DNA of 64,000 bases from Streptomyces sp. CB02923 (GTDB lineage Bacteria; Actinomycetota; Actinomycetes; Streptomycetales; Streptomycetaceae), in the NCBI RefSeq assembly GCF_001905005.1, contig NZ_LWKZ01000003.1, positions 120,579 to 184,578 of the forward strand, given 5' to 3'. The notes beneath the pieces are model-generated. The model was not told the origin of the DNA. It did not search any database and saw nothing but the letters and a program-made list of their open reading frames with translations. Positions 17,641 to 26,620 of the stretch are shown here, in pieces. Position 1 is the first letter of the stretch; the number at the start of each line of letters is the position of its first letter. A program made the translations under genes and the position numbers.

Positions 17641-18228
17641 ATGGCTAAGACCGGTACGACGACCCAAGGGCTGCGCGCGGCGATCGAGCGCAGCGGCTAT
17701 TACCCGGCCCTGGTGGCCGAGGCGGTGCAGGCCGCGGTCGGCGGCGAGCCGGTGGTGTCGTACTTGGTCCACCAGGAGACGACCTTCGACGCCAACGAGG
17801 TCCGCCGCCACGTCACGGTCCTGGTCCTGACCGGCACCCGCTTCATCGTCAGCCACACCGACGAGCAGTCCGCCGACGACACCTCCCCCTCGCCGTACGC
17901 GACGACCTCCACCGAGTCCGTGAAGCTCGGCCGGATCTCCTCCGTCGTGCTCAGCCGGGTGGTCGCCAACCCCGAGTCCTACACCCCGGGCCGGCTGCCC
18001 CGCGAGGTCGTCCTGACCATCGGCTGGGGCGCCGTAGCCCGTCTGGACCTGGAGCCCGCCACCTGCGGCGACCCCAACTGCGAGGCCGACCACGGCTACA
18101 CCGGCTCCTCGACGGCCGACGACCTGTCGCTGCGCGTCAGCGAGGCCGGCGACGGCCCGGACACCGTCCGGCAGACCCTCGCCTTCGCCCAGTCGCTGTC
18201 CGAGGCCACCGCGGCCACCACCCGCTGA
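17641..18228 (+). CDS. Conserved actinobacterial protein (DUF5998)
   Basis: A product of 195 residues with no signal peptide or membrane segment. It has a short helical N-terminus and a mostly beta central part. A CGDPNCEADHG segment near residue 140 could bind a metal. I assign DUF5998 from the overall sequence and its position between patA and the phosphodiesterase gene. TAAGAT lies 7 bp before the ATG, a -10-like element compatible with leaderless transcription. The next gene's ATG overlaps the stop (TGATG), so the two are translationally coupled. Function unknown. Confidence 0.8.
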   Translation: MAKTGTTTQGLRAAIERSGYYPALVAEAVQAAVGGEPVVSYLVHQETTFDANEVRRHVTVLVLTGTRFIVSHTDEQSADDTSPSPYATTSTESVKLGRISSVVLSRVVANPESYTPGRLPREVVLTIGWGAVARLDLEPATCGDPNCEADHGYTGSSTADDLSLRVSEAGDGPDTVRQTLAFAQSLSEATAATTR

Positions 18229-19436
18229 TGGCACACGCCGTCCCCGCCTGGCCGGAACCGGAACCCCTCGACCTCACCGGCGCGCCGGTGCCCGCGTACG
18301 GCACCGGCTCGCTCGCCGACCTGCTGCCCACCATCACCGCAGGCCAGGGCCTGACCCTGCCCGGCGCCGGGCAGGCGGGCGGGCCGGGCATGGCCCTGGA
18401 CCCCGCCGACCGCGTCTGCGTCTTCCTCATCGACGGCCTCGGCTGGGAACTGCTGCGCGACCACCCGGACGAGGCGCCGTTCCTGACGTCCCTTCTGGAC
18501 AGCTCGTTCAACCGCACCGGCCGCCCGATCACCGCCGGCTTCCCGGCCACCACCGCCGCCTCGCTCGCCTCCGTCGGCACCGGCCTGCCGCCGGGCGAGC
18601 ACGGCCTGGCCGGCTACACCTGCCTGAACCCGGACACCGGCGAGCTGATGAACCAGCTGCGCTGGTACCCGTGGTCCGACCCGTACGCCTGGCAGCCGTA
18701 CCCGACCGTCTTCCAGCGGGCGCACGCCGCCGGGATCCACACCTGCCAGGTCTCCTCGCCGAACTTCGAGCGCACCCCGCTCACCGACGTCGCGCTCAGC
18801 GGCGGCACGTTCCACGGCCGGCTCGCCGGCGAGGAGCGCATGGACCTGGCGGCCGAGCAGCTCGCCGCCGGTGACCGGTCGCTGGTCTACACGTACTACG
18901 CCGAGGTGGACGGTGCCGGGCACCGCTACGGCACCGACTCCGACGCCTGGCGCGGCCAGCTGATGTACGTCGACCGCCTCGCCCAGCGCCTCGCCGAGCA
19001 ACTGCCGCCGCGCAGCGCCCTGTACGTCACCGCCGACCACGGCATGATCGACATCCCGTTCGGTCCGGAGTCCCGCATCGACTTCGACGAGGACTGGGAA
19101 CTGCGCGCCGGTGTGCGGCTGCTGGGCGGCGAGGGGCGCGCGCGGCATCTGTACGCACACCCCGGCGCGGCCGGAGACGTGCTCGCGGTATGGCGCGAGG
19201 TGGTCGGGGAAGACATGTGGGTGGCGGGCCGTGACGAGGCCATCGCCGCCGGCTGGTTCGGCCCCCGGGTCGACGACCGGGTCCGGGCCCGTATCGGCGA
19301 CGTCGTCGCCGCCGCGCACACCGACATGGTGATCGTGGCGAGCGAGAGGGAGCCGCGCGAGTCCGCGATGGTCGGTATGCACGGCTCGATGACCCCGGCC
19401 GAACAGCTCGTACCGCTCCTCGAAGTCCGTACCTGA
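18228..19436 (+). CDS. Alkaline phosphatase-superfamily phosphodiesterase / nucleotide pyrophosphatase
   Basis: A product of 402 residues. Metal-ligand motifs of the nucleotide pyrophosphatase branch are visible: LIDGLGWELL near residue 63, a Thr nucleophile region TTAASLASVGTG near 107, EVDGAGHRYG near 228 and TADHGMIDIP near 267. These fit a two-metal enzyme hydrolysing phosphodiester or pyrophosphate bonds. No signal peptide is seen, so it is probably cytoplasmic. The start overlaps the stop of the DUF5998 gene. The substrate cannot be told from sequence. Confidence 0.88.
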   Translation: MAHAVPAWPEPEPLDLTGAPVPAYGTGSLADLLPTITAGQGLTLPGAGQAGGPGMALDPADRVCVFLIDGLGWELLRDHPDEAPFLTSLLDSSFNRTGRPITAGFPATTAASLASVGTGLPPGEHGLAGYTCLNPDTGELMNQLRWYPWSDPYAWQPYPTVFQRAHAAGIHTCQVSSPNFERTPLTDVALSGGTFHGRLAGEERMDLAAEQLAAGDRSLVYTYYAEVDGAGHRYGTDSDAWRGQLMYVDRLAQRLAEQLPPRSALYVTADHGMIDIPFGPESRIDFDEDWELRAGVRLLGGEGRARHLYAHPGAAGDVLAVWREVVGEDMWVAGRDEAIAAGWFGPRVDDRVRARIGDVVAAAHTDMVIVASEREPRESAMVGMHGSMTPAEQLVPLLEVRT

Positions 19437-19563
19437 CCCCGTACCCCGCCGTGCACCCGAGCCCGGCCCCGCACGCCCCGCCCCCGCCGCCCGGCGAGCG
19501 CACCCCACGCGCGCTCCCGGCCGTCCCCCACTCGATACGAGCCCGAAAGGCCCGCGTTCTCCC

Positions 19564-20217
19564 ATGCCCGAGCTGGTGTTCTTCTCCGGAACGATGGACT
19601 GCGGAAAGAGCACCCTCGCTCTGCAGATCGAGCACAACCGCTCGGCCCGCGGCCTGCAAGGAATGATCTACACACGCGACGACCGGGCGGGCCGCGGCAA
19701 GCTCTCCTCCCGCCTCGGACTGGTCACCGAGGCCGTCGAGGCGACGGACGAGATGGACTTCTACGCCCACATCGTCGCCGCCCTGAGCTCCGGCGGCCGG
19801 GTCGACTACGTCATCGCCGACGAGGCGCAGTTCCTCGCCCCGGACCAGATCGACCAGCTCGCCCGCGTCGTCGACGACCTGGAACTGGACGTCTTCGCCT
19901 TCGGCATCAGCACCGACTTCCGCAGCAAGCTCTTCCCCGGCTCGCAGCGCCTGGTCGAACTGGCCGACCGCATAGAGGTCCTCCAGGTCGAGGCCCTGTG
20001 CTGGTGCGGCGCCCGCGCCACGCACAACGCCCGCACCCTCGACGGCCAGATGGTCGTCGAGGGCGCGCAGGTCGTCATCGGCGACGTGCAGAGCGCGCCC
20101 GCCGAGGTCGGCTACGAGGTGCTCTGCCGCCGCCATCACCGGCGCCGCCAGACCTCCGCCGCCGCCCATGCGGCAGCCCTCTCCCCGGACGTCCTGCCGG
20201 TGTACGCCGCCGAGTAG
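19564..20217 (+). CDS. tdk: Thymidine kinase
   Basis: A product of 217 residues of the type II thymidine kinase family. The P-loop is GTMDCGKST (9-17), the Walker B/catalytic segment is DEAQFL, and a zinc-ribbon region with CWCG and a later CRRHH replaces the usual four-Cys set partly by His. It phosphorylates thymidine for DNA synthesis salvage. Only a weak, distant purine stretch (cgaaagg) precedes the ATG. Confidence 0.95.
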   Translation: MPELVFFSGTMDCGKSTLALQIEHNRSARGLQGMIYTRDDRAGRGKLSSRLGLVTEAVEATDEMDFYAHIVAALSSGGRVDYVIADEAQFLAPDQIDQLARVVDDLELDVFAFGISTDFRSKLFPGSQRLVELADRIEVLQVEALCWCGARATHNARTLDGQMVVEGAQVVIGDVQSAPAEVGYEVLCRRHHRRRQTSAAAHAAALSPDVLPVYAAE

Positions 20218-20221
20218 CGCC

Positions 20222-20277
20222 CGGTCCGCCGGAGGGCGCGCCGCGCTCGGCAGCACGGCGCGCGCCCCCGCCGGACG
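20222..20277. terminator. GC-rich hairpin between convergent tdk and VOC genes
   Basis: ggcgcgccg pairs with cggcgcgcg/ccc across a short loop in the 65-bp convergent gap. It has no T-tract, so it is a weak candidate for a bidirectional terminator. Confidence 0.35.
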
Positions 20278-20282
20278 GCTGC

Positions 20283-21056
20283 TCAGCCCGGCTGCTGGAG
20301 TACGGCGAACACCGCCCCCTCGGGGTCGGCGACCTTCGCCACCCGCCCGTATGCGGAGTCCCAGGCCGCCTCGACCTCCTGGCCGCCCAGTTCCGCCACG
20401 CGCCGCACCGCGGCATCGGTGTCCGAGACGGCGAAGTACGTCACCCAGTGCGGCCCCAGCTCCCGCGGCAGCGCGTCGCCCACGCCGTGCACGCCCGCCA
20501 CCGGCTGCCCCTTCAGATGCAGCGTCAGGTAGTCGGGGACGGTGGCCTCCGGCCGGGTCTCGTAGCCGAACACCGCCTCGTAGAAAGCGGTCACTCCCGT
20601 CTCCCGGGTCACCAGCTCGTTCCACACCGGCGCCCCGGGCACGCCGACCAGCGCCGCGCCGACCATCTCCTTGCCCTGCCACAGCCCGAAGACCGAGCCC
20701 TGCGGGTCCGAGGCGATGGCCATCCGCCCCGCCTCGTCGTCCGCGTCCAGCGGTCCGACGGCGACCGTGCCGCCGCAGCCGCGGATCTGCTCGGCGGCCG
20801 CGTCGGCGTCGTCACTCGCCAGGTACGTCGTCCAGGCGACCCGCAGGTGACGGTCGGGCGCCAGTTCCCCGATCCCGGCCACCTCCCGCCCGTGGAGATA
20901 CGCCCGGACGTACGGACCGAAGTGCTGCGGCCCCGGTTTGAACTCCCAGCCGAACAGCGCACTGTAGAACTGCTCTGTCGCGGCCAGGTCGTGCACCATG
21001 AGACTCACCCAGCAAGGCGCGCCGGGCGTCCGCCGAGTCGTTGCCTCGGTCGTCAT
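20283..21056 (-). CDS. VOC-family protein with two glyoxalase-like domains
   Basis: A product of 257 residues containing two tandem vicinal-oxygen-chelate modules: one beginning PGAPCWVSLMVHDLAATEQF, the second beginning APVWNELVTRETGVTAFYEA. Two-module proteins of this type are often called CFP-30-like or glyoxalase/bleomycin-resistance-like; the substrate is unknown. The ATG is preceded by GAGGAGAGAG on the minus strand. It is convergent with tdk and divergent from the sulfurtransferase. Confidence 0.87.
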   Translation of the reverse strand: MTTEATTRRTPGAPCWVSLMVHDLAATEQFYSALFGWEFKPGPQHFGPYVRAYLHGREVAGIGELAPDRHLRVAWTTYLASDDADAAAEQIRGCGGTVAVGPLDADDEAGRMAIASDPQGSVFGLWQGKEMVGAALVGVPGAPVWNELVTRETGVTAFYEAVFGYETRPEATVPDYLTLHLKGQPVAGVHGVGDALPRELGPHWVTYFAVSDTDAAVRRVAELGGQEVEAAWDSAYGRVAKVADPEGAVFAVLQQPG

Positions 21057-21330
21057 CGTCACTCTCTCCTCGGACCATCGGGGTGGTGGCCGTGCGGGGA
21101 CCGGGCGCGAGTGCGCCGTCCCGTGCAGATGCTCGCACCACCTCATCCGCTGCGCGCCCCGGCCGCGCCGTCTTCGGCGCGTTCCCATGGGAGAATGCCC
21201 GATTTGATGTTTCGCACCCGTTTCGGTGATGTTGCCGTTCGTGGACGCGCGGCATCCGGCCCTGGGGAAGGCCGTCGCCGCCATGGACACCGCCTTCAGC
21301 ACGGGCCCGCCCTGCGCGAGGATGAGCCCC

Positions 21331-22167
21331 ATGAATGTCACCATCACCGCCGCCGGGCTGGCCGACGAACTGGCCTCCGGGAACCCGCCGGTCCTTCTCG
21401 ACGTCCGCTACCGGCTCGGCGGCCCGCCCGGCCGCCCCGACTACGAGGCCGGGCACGTACCCGGCGCCGTCTACGTGGACATGGACGGCGAACTCGCGGC
21501 GCCCGCGGGCCCGGCCGGCCGCCATCCGCTGCCGGACCTCGACGCGTTCGCCGCGACCATGCGCCGGGCCGGGGTATCGGCGGACGCGCCGGTCGTCGTG
21601 TACGACGGCGGACAGGGGTGGTCGGCGGCCCGCGCCTGGTGGCTGCTGCGCTACACCGGACACGCCTCGGTACGGGTCCTGGACGGCGGGCTGGCCGCCT
21701 GGACCGCGTCCGGCGGCGGGCTCAGCACCGACGTACCGTCGCCGAAGGGCGGCGACTTCACCGCGGTGCCCGGCGCGCTGCCACTGCTGACGGCGGACGA
21801 GGCCGCGGCCCTGGCCCGGCGCGGTGTCCTGCTGGACGCACGGGCCGGTGAGCGCTACCGCGGCGAGGTGGAGCCCATCGACCGCGTCGCCGGGCACATC
21901 CCGGGCGCGCTGTCCGCGCCGACGACGGAGAACCTCACCGCCGACGGCACGTTCCTGCCGCCCCCGGAGCTGGCCGCGCGCTTCGGCGCCCTCGGAGCCA
22001 CCGCCGACACCGAGGTCGGGGTCTACTGCGGTTCGGGCGTCTCGGCCGCGCAGGAGGTGCTGGCCCTGGCTGTGGCGGGGGTTCCCGCGGCCCTGTACGT
22101 GGGTTCCTGGAGCGAGTGGTCCGCCGATCCGGCGCGTCCGGTGGCCACCGGCGCGCAGGCGGGCTGA
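21331..22167 (+). CDS. 3-mercaptopyruvate/thiosulfate sulfurtransferase (two rhodanese domains)
   Basis: A product of 278 residues with two rhodanese domains. The catalytic cysteine is Cys233 in VYCGSGVSAAQ. The CGSG[VT] loop is typical of 3-mercaptopyruvate sulfurtransferases such as SseA; the first domain lacks a catalytic Cys. The signature YRGEVEPIDRVAGHIPGA precedes it. It transfers sulfane sulfur to cyanide or thiol acceptors. The ATG follows gaggatgag. It is convergent with sepH. Confidence 0.9.
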   Translation: MNVTITAAGLADELASGNPPVLLDVRYRLGGPPGRPDYEAGHVPGAVYVDMDGELAAPAGPAGRHPLPDLDAFAATMRRAGVSADAPVVVYDGGQGWSAARAWWLLRYTGHASVRVLDGGLAAWTASGGGLSTDVPSPKGGDFTAVPGALPLLTADEAAALARRGVLLDARAGERYRGEVEPIDRVAGHIPGALSAPTTENLTADGTFLPPPELAARFGALGATADTEVGVYCGSGVSAAQEVLALAVAGVPAALYVGSWSEWSADPARPVATGAQAG

Positions 22168-22224
22168 GAGCGGCCTGCGGACGGCCGGGCGGCATCCCGT
22201 GCCGCTCGGCCGTGTGCGCCGGAG

Positions 22225-23301
22225 CTACTCCGGTTTCTTGCGCCGCGTCCCGAAGACGATCTCGTCCCAGCTCGGTACGGCGGCGCGCCGCCCCGGCCGT
22301 ACACCGTCGGCCTCGGCCTGCCGGTCGGTGGTCCCCGTGAGGCGGTCCCGGTGGCCGGCCACCGCCCGTGGCATGAGCACGTCGGCGTAGGCCGATCCCG
22401 CGCCCGCGCTGGCCGCCGGAGCGGCCGGCTCCTCCAGCTCCTCGTCCTCGACGGACTCCTCCTGCGGGGGCGCCTTCGGAGCCTCCGGTACGACCATGTC
22501 GCCCCGGAAGCTGGGCACCGCCTCCAGGAGGCTGGTGAGCGAGTCGCGCTCGCGTTCGCCGGAGCCGTCCTCGGCCCGCGCCTGCTCGTCGTCCTCGCCG
22601 CCCGTACGGTCCCGATCCCGGTCGCGGTCCCGGTCCTGGGACGTCTGACGGTCCAGGGCACGGTCCAGCGGCCGGTCGCGCGGCAGCCGCGCGATGCGCG
22701 GTACGAACGGGAAGCTGGGCTCCGGGGTGTCGTCGGTCTCGCCGATCAGCGCCCGCGCCTCGTCGTCGACGGCCTGGACGAGGCGCCGCGGCGGGTCGTA
22801 GGTCCAGCTCGCGGAGTGCGGCTCGGCCGCGACGCGGTAGACCAGCAGGACTTCCCAGGTGCCGTCGTCGCGCCGCCAGGAGTCCCACTGCACGGAGTCC
22901 TTGTCGGCGCCGCGCAGCAGCAGCCGCTCCGCGACGGCCTCGCCGAGCTGCGGGCCGGTGTTCTCCCCGGGGCGGCGCACGGGCGTCTTACGGGCCCGCT
23001 CGGCCATGAAGGCGCGCTCGGCGAGCACCGGGCCCTCGAAGCGGCGTACCCGGTCGACCGGGATGCCGGCGAGCTGGGCGACCTCCTCGGCGGAGGCACC
23101 GGCCCTTATACGCGCCTGGATGTCCCGGGGGCGCAGGTGGCTCTCGACCTCGATCTCGATCTGGCCGAGCCGCGCGCGGTCGTTGCGGACCGCGGCGCGC
23201 AGCCGTTCGTCGATCGGAAGCGTGTACTCGGTGCTGTCCGCAGCTTTGAGCACCAGCCGTGTGCCGTCGTTGGAGACGGCCACGACACGCAGTTCGGGCA
23301 T
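22225..23301 (-). CDS. sepH: Cell-division regulator SepH (DUF3071)
   Basis: A product of 358 residues. The N-terminal DUF3071 begins MPELRVVAVSNDGTRLVL and includes a helix-turn-helix around RIRAGASAEEVAQLAGIPVDRV (residues about 65-90). The long C-terminal half is charged and disordered with an Arg-Asp repeat near residue 228 and a conserved tip with PSWDEIVFG. In Streptomyces venezuelae and S. coelicolor SepH binds FtsZ and promotes Z-ring assembly during sporulation. The ATG has GGGAGG upstream on the minus strand. Confidence 0.95.
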   Translation of the reverse strand: MPELRVVAVSNDGTRLVLKAADSTEYTLPIDERLRAAVRNDRARLGQIEIEVESHLRPRDIQARIRAGASAEEVAQLAGIPVDRVRRFEGPVLAERAFMAERARKTPVRRPGENTGPQLGEAVAERLLLRGADKDSVQWDSWRRDDGTWEVLLVYRVAAEPHSASWTYDPPRRLVQAVDDEARALIGETDDTPEPSFPFVPRIARLPRDRPLDRALDRQTSQDRDRDRDRDRTGGEDDEQARAEDGSGERERDSLTSLLEAVPSFRGDMVVPEAPKAPPQEESVEDEELEEPAAPAASAGAGSAYADVLMPRAVAGHRDRLTGTTDRQAEADGVRPGRRAAVPSWDEIVFGTRRKKPE

Positions 23302-23796
23302 GGGGACCTCCCGGGTGGTGCCTGCCGACGTCACGTGCGTCGCTGCTTCCGCTAGTCGAGTGTGGCCTGCCCGGGTGCAGCCTGCCACAACATTGCCGAG
23401 TTACCCGGCGTGTCGAGGCTTGGCCCAGAAACGCCGTTATGACACGGTTACCTGTTCGCAACGCTCAGTGACCATGTCCTGTTCCTGCTCCCAGTCACCC
23501 GTGTCCGGTGGCGGCACCCGGGGGTTGAGTGCCACCTTTCGGCCCCTTCCCGTATCCGGGCAGCCGGACGGGATTCCGGGGCCAGGGCTCGCCACAGTAC
23601 TCCATTCGGGCCACTGAGGTGGACCGCCGCGCCGCCGAAGTTCTCGTACGCCAAGGGAGTTGGTCGCCTTGTCGATCTCTCTACACCGCGTGACGGGTGG
23701 CGAGGTTCACAGAATCCGCAGAATCGGAACTACCGGCTTCGCCCATAGGTCACTTGTCCGTGCAAGATGGATCGAAGGGGCGATCAAAGGCTGGAG
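23302..23796. other. Intergenic region upstream of sepH and of the membrane protein gene
   Basis: About 495 bp between divergent genes. No frame has credible codon use. On the sepH side a TTGCGA and TAACGG pair 16 bp apart (about 23428-23464, minus strand) could be a promoter. The rest contains no obvious repeat or hairpin. Confidence 0.4.
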
Positions 23797-24936
23797 ATGG
23801 ACAACAAAAGCGATACCGACACGAAAAACAAGGGGAAACGGCTCGACCTGAGCGTTCCTCAGGTCGCCGGCAGTGCCCTGGCGGCCGCGGTCGCCGCGTT
23901 TCTCGCCGGCAAGCTCGGCGTGTACGGGACCATCATCGGCGCGGGTGTGGTGAGTGTCGTGGCCACGACCGGCGGCTCGGTCTTCCAGCATCTCTTCCGG
24001 CGGACCGGCGAGCAGCTCAAGGAAGCCGCGACCGTCGGCACCCGGCCGAAGCCGCGCCGGTCCTCGGTGTCCCGCAGACCGCCGGACGCCGCATCCGGCA
24101 CCGGCATGGTGCTGCCCACCTTCGACCGGCAGGGCGCGGAGGACGAGATCACGTCCGTCGCGGCCAAGGACCGGGACCCGGCCGGGGACGCCGACCGTAC
24201 GCAGCTGCTGCCGCAGGCCGGGGACCCGGACCGTACGCAGCTGCTGCCGCAGGCCGACGCGGCGCGCGGTCCCGGGGCGGATGCCGGGGCCACCGACAAG
24301 ACGCAGCTGGTGCCGCGCCTCGACGACCGGACCATGGCACTGGGGCAGGCACGCCCCGACCACCCGCCGGCCGGCGCCACCGCGGTGCCGCGCCGGGCCG
24401 ACGAGGTCAGCACCGCCACGTACGGCACCCGGCTGCGCGGCTGGAAGCGGCCGGGGCTCGCCGCGCTGGCGATCTTCGTGCTGTCGATGGGCGCCGTCAC
24501 CTGCGTCGAGCTGCTCACCGGGCAGGACGCGGCGGGCGGCACGGGCACCTCGGTGGGCAACGTCTTCCGGGGCAACGGGCACAAGTCCGAGCCGCAGGCC
24601 CCGCCCGTCACGGACTCGCCGTCTCCCGGGACCTCCCACGGCGACGGCACGACGGGCAGCACCGGCGGCACTCCGTCGCCCGGCCCCAGCGGCTCCACCG
24701 GCACCGGCGACGGCAGCTCCACCGGCGGTACGGGAAAGCCGTCCACGCCGCCGCCGAGCCCGGACGCGAGCCGGAGCGGCAAGCCCACGCCGCCGCCGAG
24801 CCCGCAGCCGTCGAAGTCCGGCGGCAACACCGGTGACGACACCGGCAAGGGCGGTGACGACTCCAAGGGCGATTCCGGCGACGGGAAGAAGCAGGAGCCC
24901 GGCGGACAGCAGGCACCGGACCCGAAATCCCCGTGA
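23797..24936 (+). CDS. Membrane protein with repeated DRTQLLPQ motifs and disordered tail
   Basis: A product of 379 residues. A hydrophobic Gly/Ala/Val segment (about 20-65) is followed by a cytoplasmic-looking linker with two copies of DRTQLLPQA (about residues 129-155) and a third variant DKTQLVPR. A transmembrane helix then occurs near 225-245, and the last 130 residues are Ser/Thr/Gly/Pro-rich with no fold. The repeated Thr-Gln segments look like phosphorylation or FHA-binding sites, by analogy only. ATG 23797 is favoured by aaagg 6 bp upstream; an in-frame ATG at 23767 is possible. I do not recognise a family. Confidence 0.75.
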   Translation: MDNKSDTDTKNKGKRLDLSVPQVAGSALAAAVAAFLAGKLGVYGTIIGAGVVSVVATTGGSVFQHLFRRTGEQLKEAATVGTRPKPRRSSVSRRPPDAASGTGMVLPTFDRQGAEDEITSVAAKDRDPAGDADRTQLLPQAGDPDRTQLLPQADAARGPGADAGATDKTQLVPRLDDRTMALGQARPDHPPAGATAVPRRADEVSTATYGTRLRGWKRPGLAALAIFVLSMGAVTCVELLTGQDAAGGTGTSVGNVFRGNGHKSEPQAPPVTDSPSPGTSHGDGTTGSTGGTPSPGPSGSTGTGDGSSTGGTGKPSTPPPSPDASRSGKPTPPPSPQPSKSGGNTGDDTGKGGDDSKGDSGDGKKQEPGGQQAPDPKSP

Positions 24937-24956
24937 ACGCGGGACGGAAATCCGCA

Positions 24957-24988
24957 CCCGTGCGGGACGTAATGCCGTCCCGCACGGG
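24957..24988 (+). terminator. Terminator after the repeat-motif membrane protein
   Basis: A perfect 12-bp stem (cccgtgcgggac with gtcccgcacggg) and an eight-base loop, 20 bp after the stop. No T-run follows. Confidence 0.6.
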
Positions 24989-25094
24989 GACCTAATCCCC
25001 TTAACCGGCGCGGCATTTCCCTCCTTCGTGCGGACCGAATCCCATTCGGCCCGGGAGAACGGGCCGGGCCGCCCCGCGCGGACGGTCAACGGAC

Positions 25095-25133
25095 CGGCCC
25101 GGACCCGGCGCACAGCCGGGTCCGGGCCGTTTT
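25095..25133. terminator. Strong terminator between convergent genes
   Basis: A perfect 15-bp stem (cggcccggacccggc with gccgggtccgggccg), loop gcaca, followed by tttt. It lies between the plus-strand membrane protein and the minus-strand oxidoreductase. Confidence 0.85.
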
Positions 25134-25231
25134 GCCGCGGCCCGCGGGCCCGCCGGGCCTTCATCCCTGCGGGACGTTGGGCCGAATGGGCGTTTCAGCC
25201 GTCCGGGCGGTCCTGCGGACCGGCCCCGGCC

Positions 25232-26620
25232 TCATGAGCCCAGCACGCGCCGCAGGTAGGCATTGGTGAACAGGCGCTCCGGGTCCAGCCGGTCGCGCAG
25301 CGCGGCGAACTCGCCGAATTGCGGATAGACCCCGGACAGGTACGCGGCGTCACGGCTGTGCAGCTTCCCCCAGTGCGGCCGCCCGCCGTGCGCCGTCATG
25401 ATCCGCTCGGCCGCGGTGAAGTACGCCCGGTACGGCGTGCCCCGGTACATGTGCACGGCGATGTAGGCGGTGTCCCGCCCGGAAGCGGTGGACAGCGGGA
25501 TGTCGTCGGCCGGCGCGGTCCGCACCTCCACCGGGAAGCTCACCCGGAAGTCCGAGCGCTCCATCAGCTCCCGCAGCTCCCGCAGCGCCTCGACGGCGGC
25601 GTCCCGTGGCAGCGCGTACTCCATCTCCACGAAGCGCACCCGGCGGGGGCTGGTGAAGACCTTGTACGGGATGTCGGTGTACGTACGGGCCGACAGCGCG
25701 CGGCTGGAGAGCCGGGCGATGCCCGGAACGGTGGCGGGCACCGCGCGGCCGACGGCGCACGCGGCGCGGAAGACCCCGTTGGAGATCAGCTCGTCGTCGA
25801 TCCAGCCGCTGACCCGGCCGAGCGGGGCGGCGGGGCCCTGGCTGCGGTTGTTGCGCTTGGTGCTGCAGTTGCCGGTGTGCGGGAACCAGTAGAACTCGAA
25901 GTGCTCGTTCTCGGCGACGAGCTGGTCGAACTCGGCCGTCACCCGGGCGAAGGACATCGGCTCCTCCCGGGCCGACAGCCAGAACTGCGGCTCCACGGCG
26001 AAGGTGACGGACGTGATCACGCCCAGGGCGCCCAGCCCCACCCGGGCCGCCGCGAAGATCTCCGGATGTTCCGTGGCGGAGCAGGTGCGCACCGAGCCGT
26101 CGGCGGTGACCAGTTCGAGCGCGGTGATCTGGGCGGCGATGGACGCCGAGTCGCGGCCGGTGCCGTGGGTGCCGGTGCTCGCCGCCCCGGAGACCGTCTG
26201 CTCCATGATGTCGCCCATGTTGGCCAGCGACAGGCCGTGCGAGGCGAGGACCCGGTTGAGATGTTCGAGCGTGGTGCCGGCGGCCACGGTCACCGTGCCG
26301 GCGGCGCGGTCCACCTCCCGTATGCCCCTCAGGCGCTCGGGCCGTATCAGCAGCCCGTCGGTGGCGGCGGCCGCGGTGAAGGAGTGGCCGGTGCCGGCCG
26401 CCTTGACCGTCAGCCCGTCGGCCGCCGCCGCGCGCACCGCCGCGGCCAGTTCGCCGGTGGAGGCCGGCGAGACGCTCCGGGCCGGCGTCACGGCGACGGT
26501 GCCCGCCCAGTTACGCCAGGCCGGCCGGGGTGTGGTCCCCCGGACCGCCCGCACCGTGCGGATCGCCCTTGCCCGTGCGGTCGTCCTGTTCCCGCCGGTC
26601 GTCCTGTGTGCCTCGGCCAT
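25232..26620 (-). CDS. FAD-linked aldonolactone/alditol oxidase-like protein
   Basis: A product of 462 residues of the VAO/D-arabinono-1,4-lactone oxidase type. The N-terminal FAD-binding domain starts near NWAG and contains GTGHSFTAAA, where the His normally carries covalent FAD. The C-terminal ALO domain includes the RPHWGKLH motif. It should oxidise a sugar lactone or polyol with oxygen. The start is uncertain. ATG 26620 has GAGGGGACGGG upstream but makes the gene overlap the end of the MFS gene by 110 bp in another frame. A GTG at 26554 would reduce the overlap to 44 bp and still include the whole domain. Confidence 0.85.
   Translation of the reverse strand: MAEAHRTTGGNRTTARARAIRTVRAVRGTTPRPAWRNWAGTVAVTPARSVSPASTGELAAAVRAAAADGLTVKAAGTGHSFTAAAATDGLLIRPERLRGIREVDRAAGTVTVAAGTTLEHLNRVLASHGLSLANMGDIMEQTVSGAASTGTHGTGRDSASIAAQITALELVTADGSVRTCSATEHPEIFAAARVGLGALGVITSVTFAVEPQFWLSAREEPMSFARVTAEFDQLVAENEHFEFYWFPHTGNCSTKRNNRSQGPAAPLGRVSGWIDDELISNGVFRAACAVGRAVPATVPGIARLSSRALSARTYTDIPYKVFTSPRRVRFVEMEYALPRDAAVEALRELRELMERSDFRVSFPVEVRTAPADDIPLSTASGRDTAYIAVHMYRGTPYRAYFTAAERIMTAHGGRPHWGKLHSRDAAYLSGVYPQFGEFAALRDRLDPERLFTNAYLRRVLGS

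Noticed and set aside
23448..23654. Possible 68-residue minus-strand gene upstream of sepH
   Set aside because: It needs a TTG start without a ribosome site and shows no domain or codon bias.
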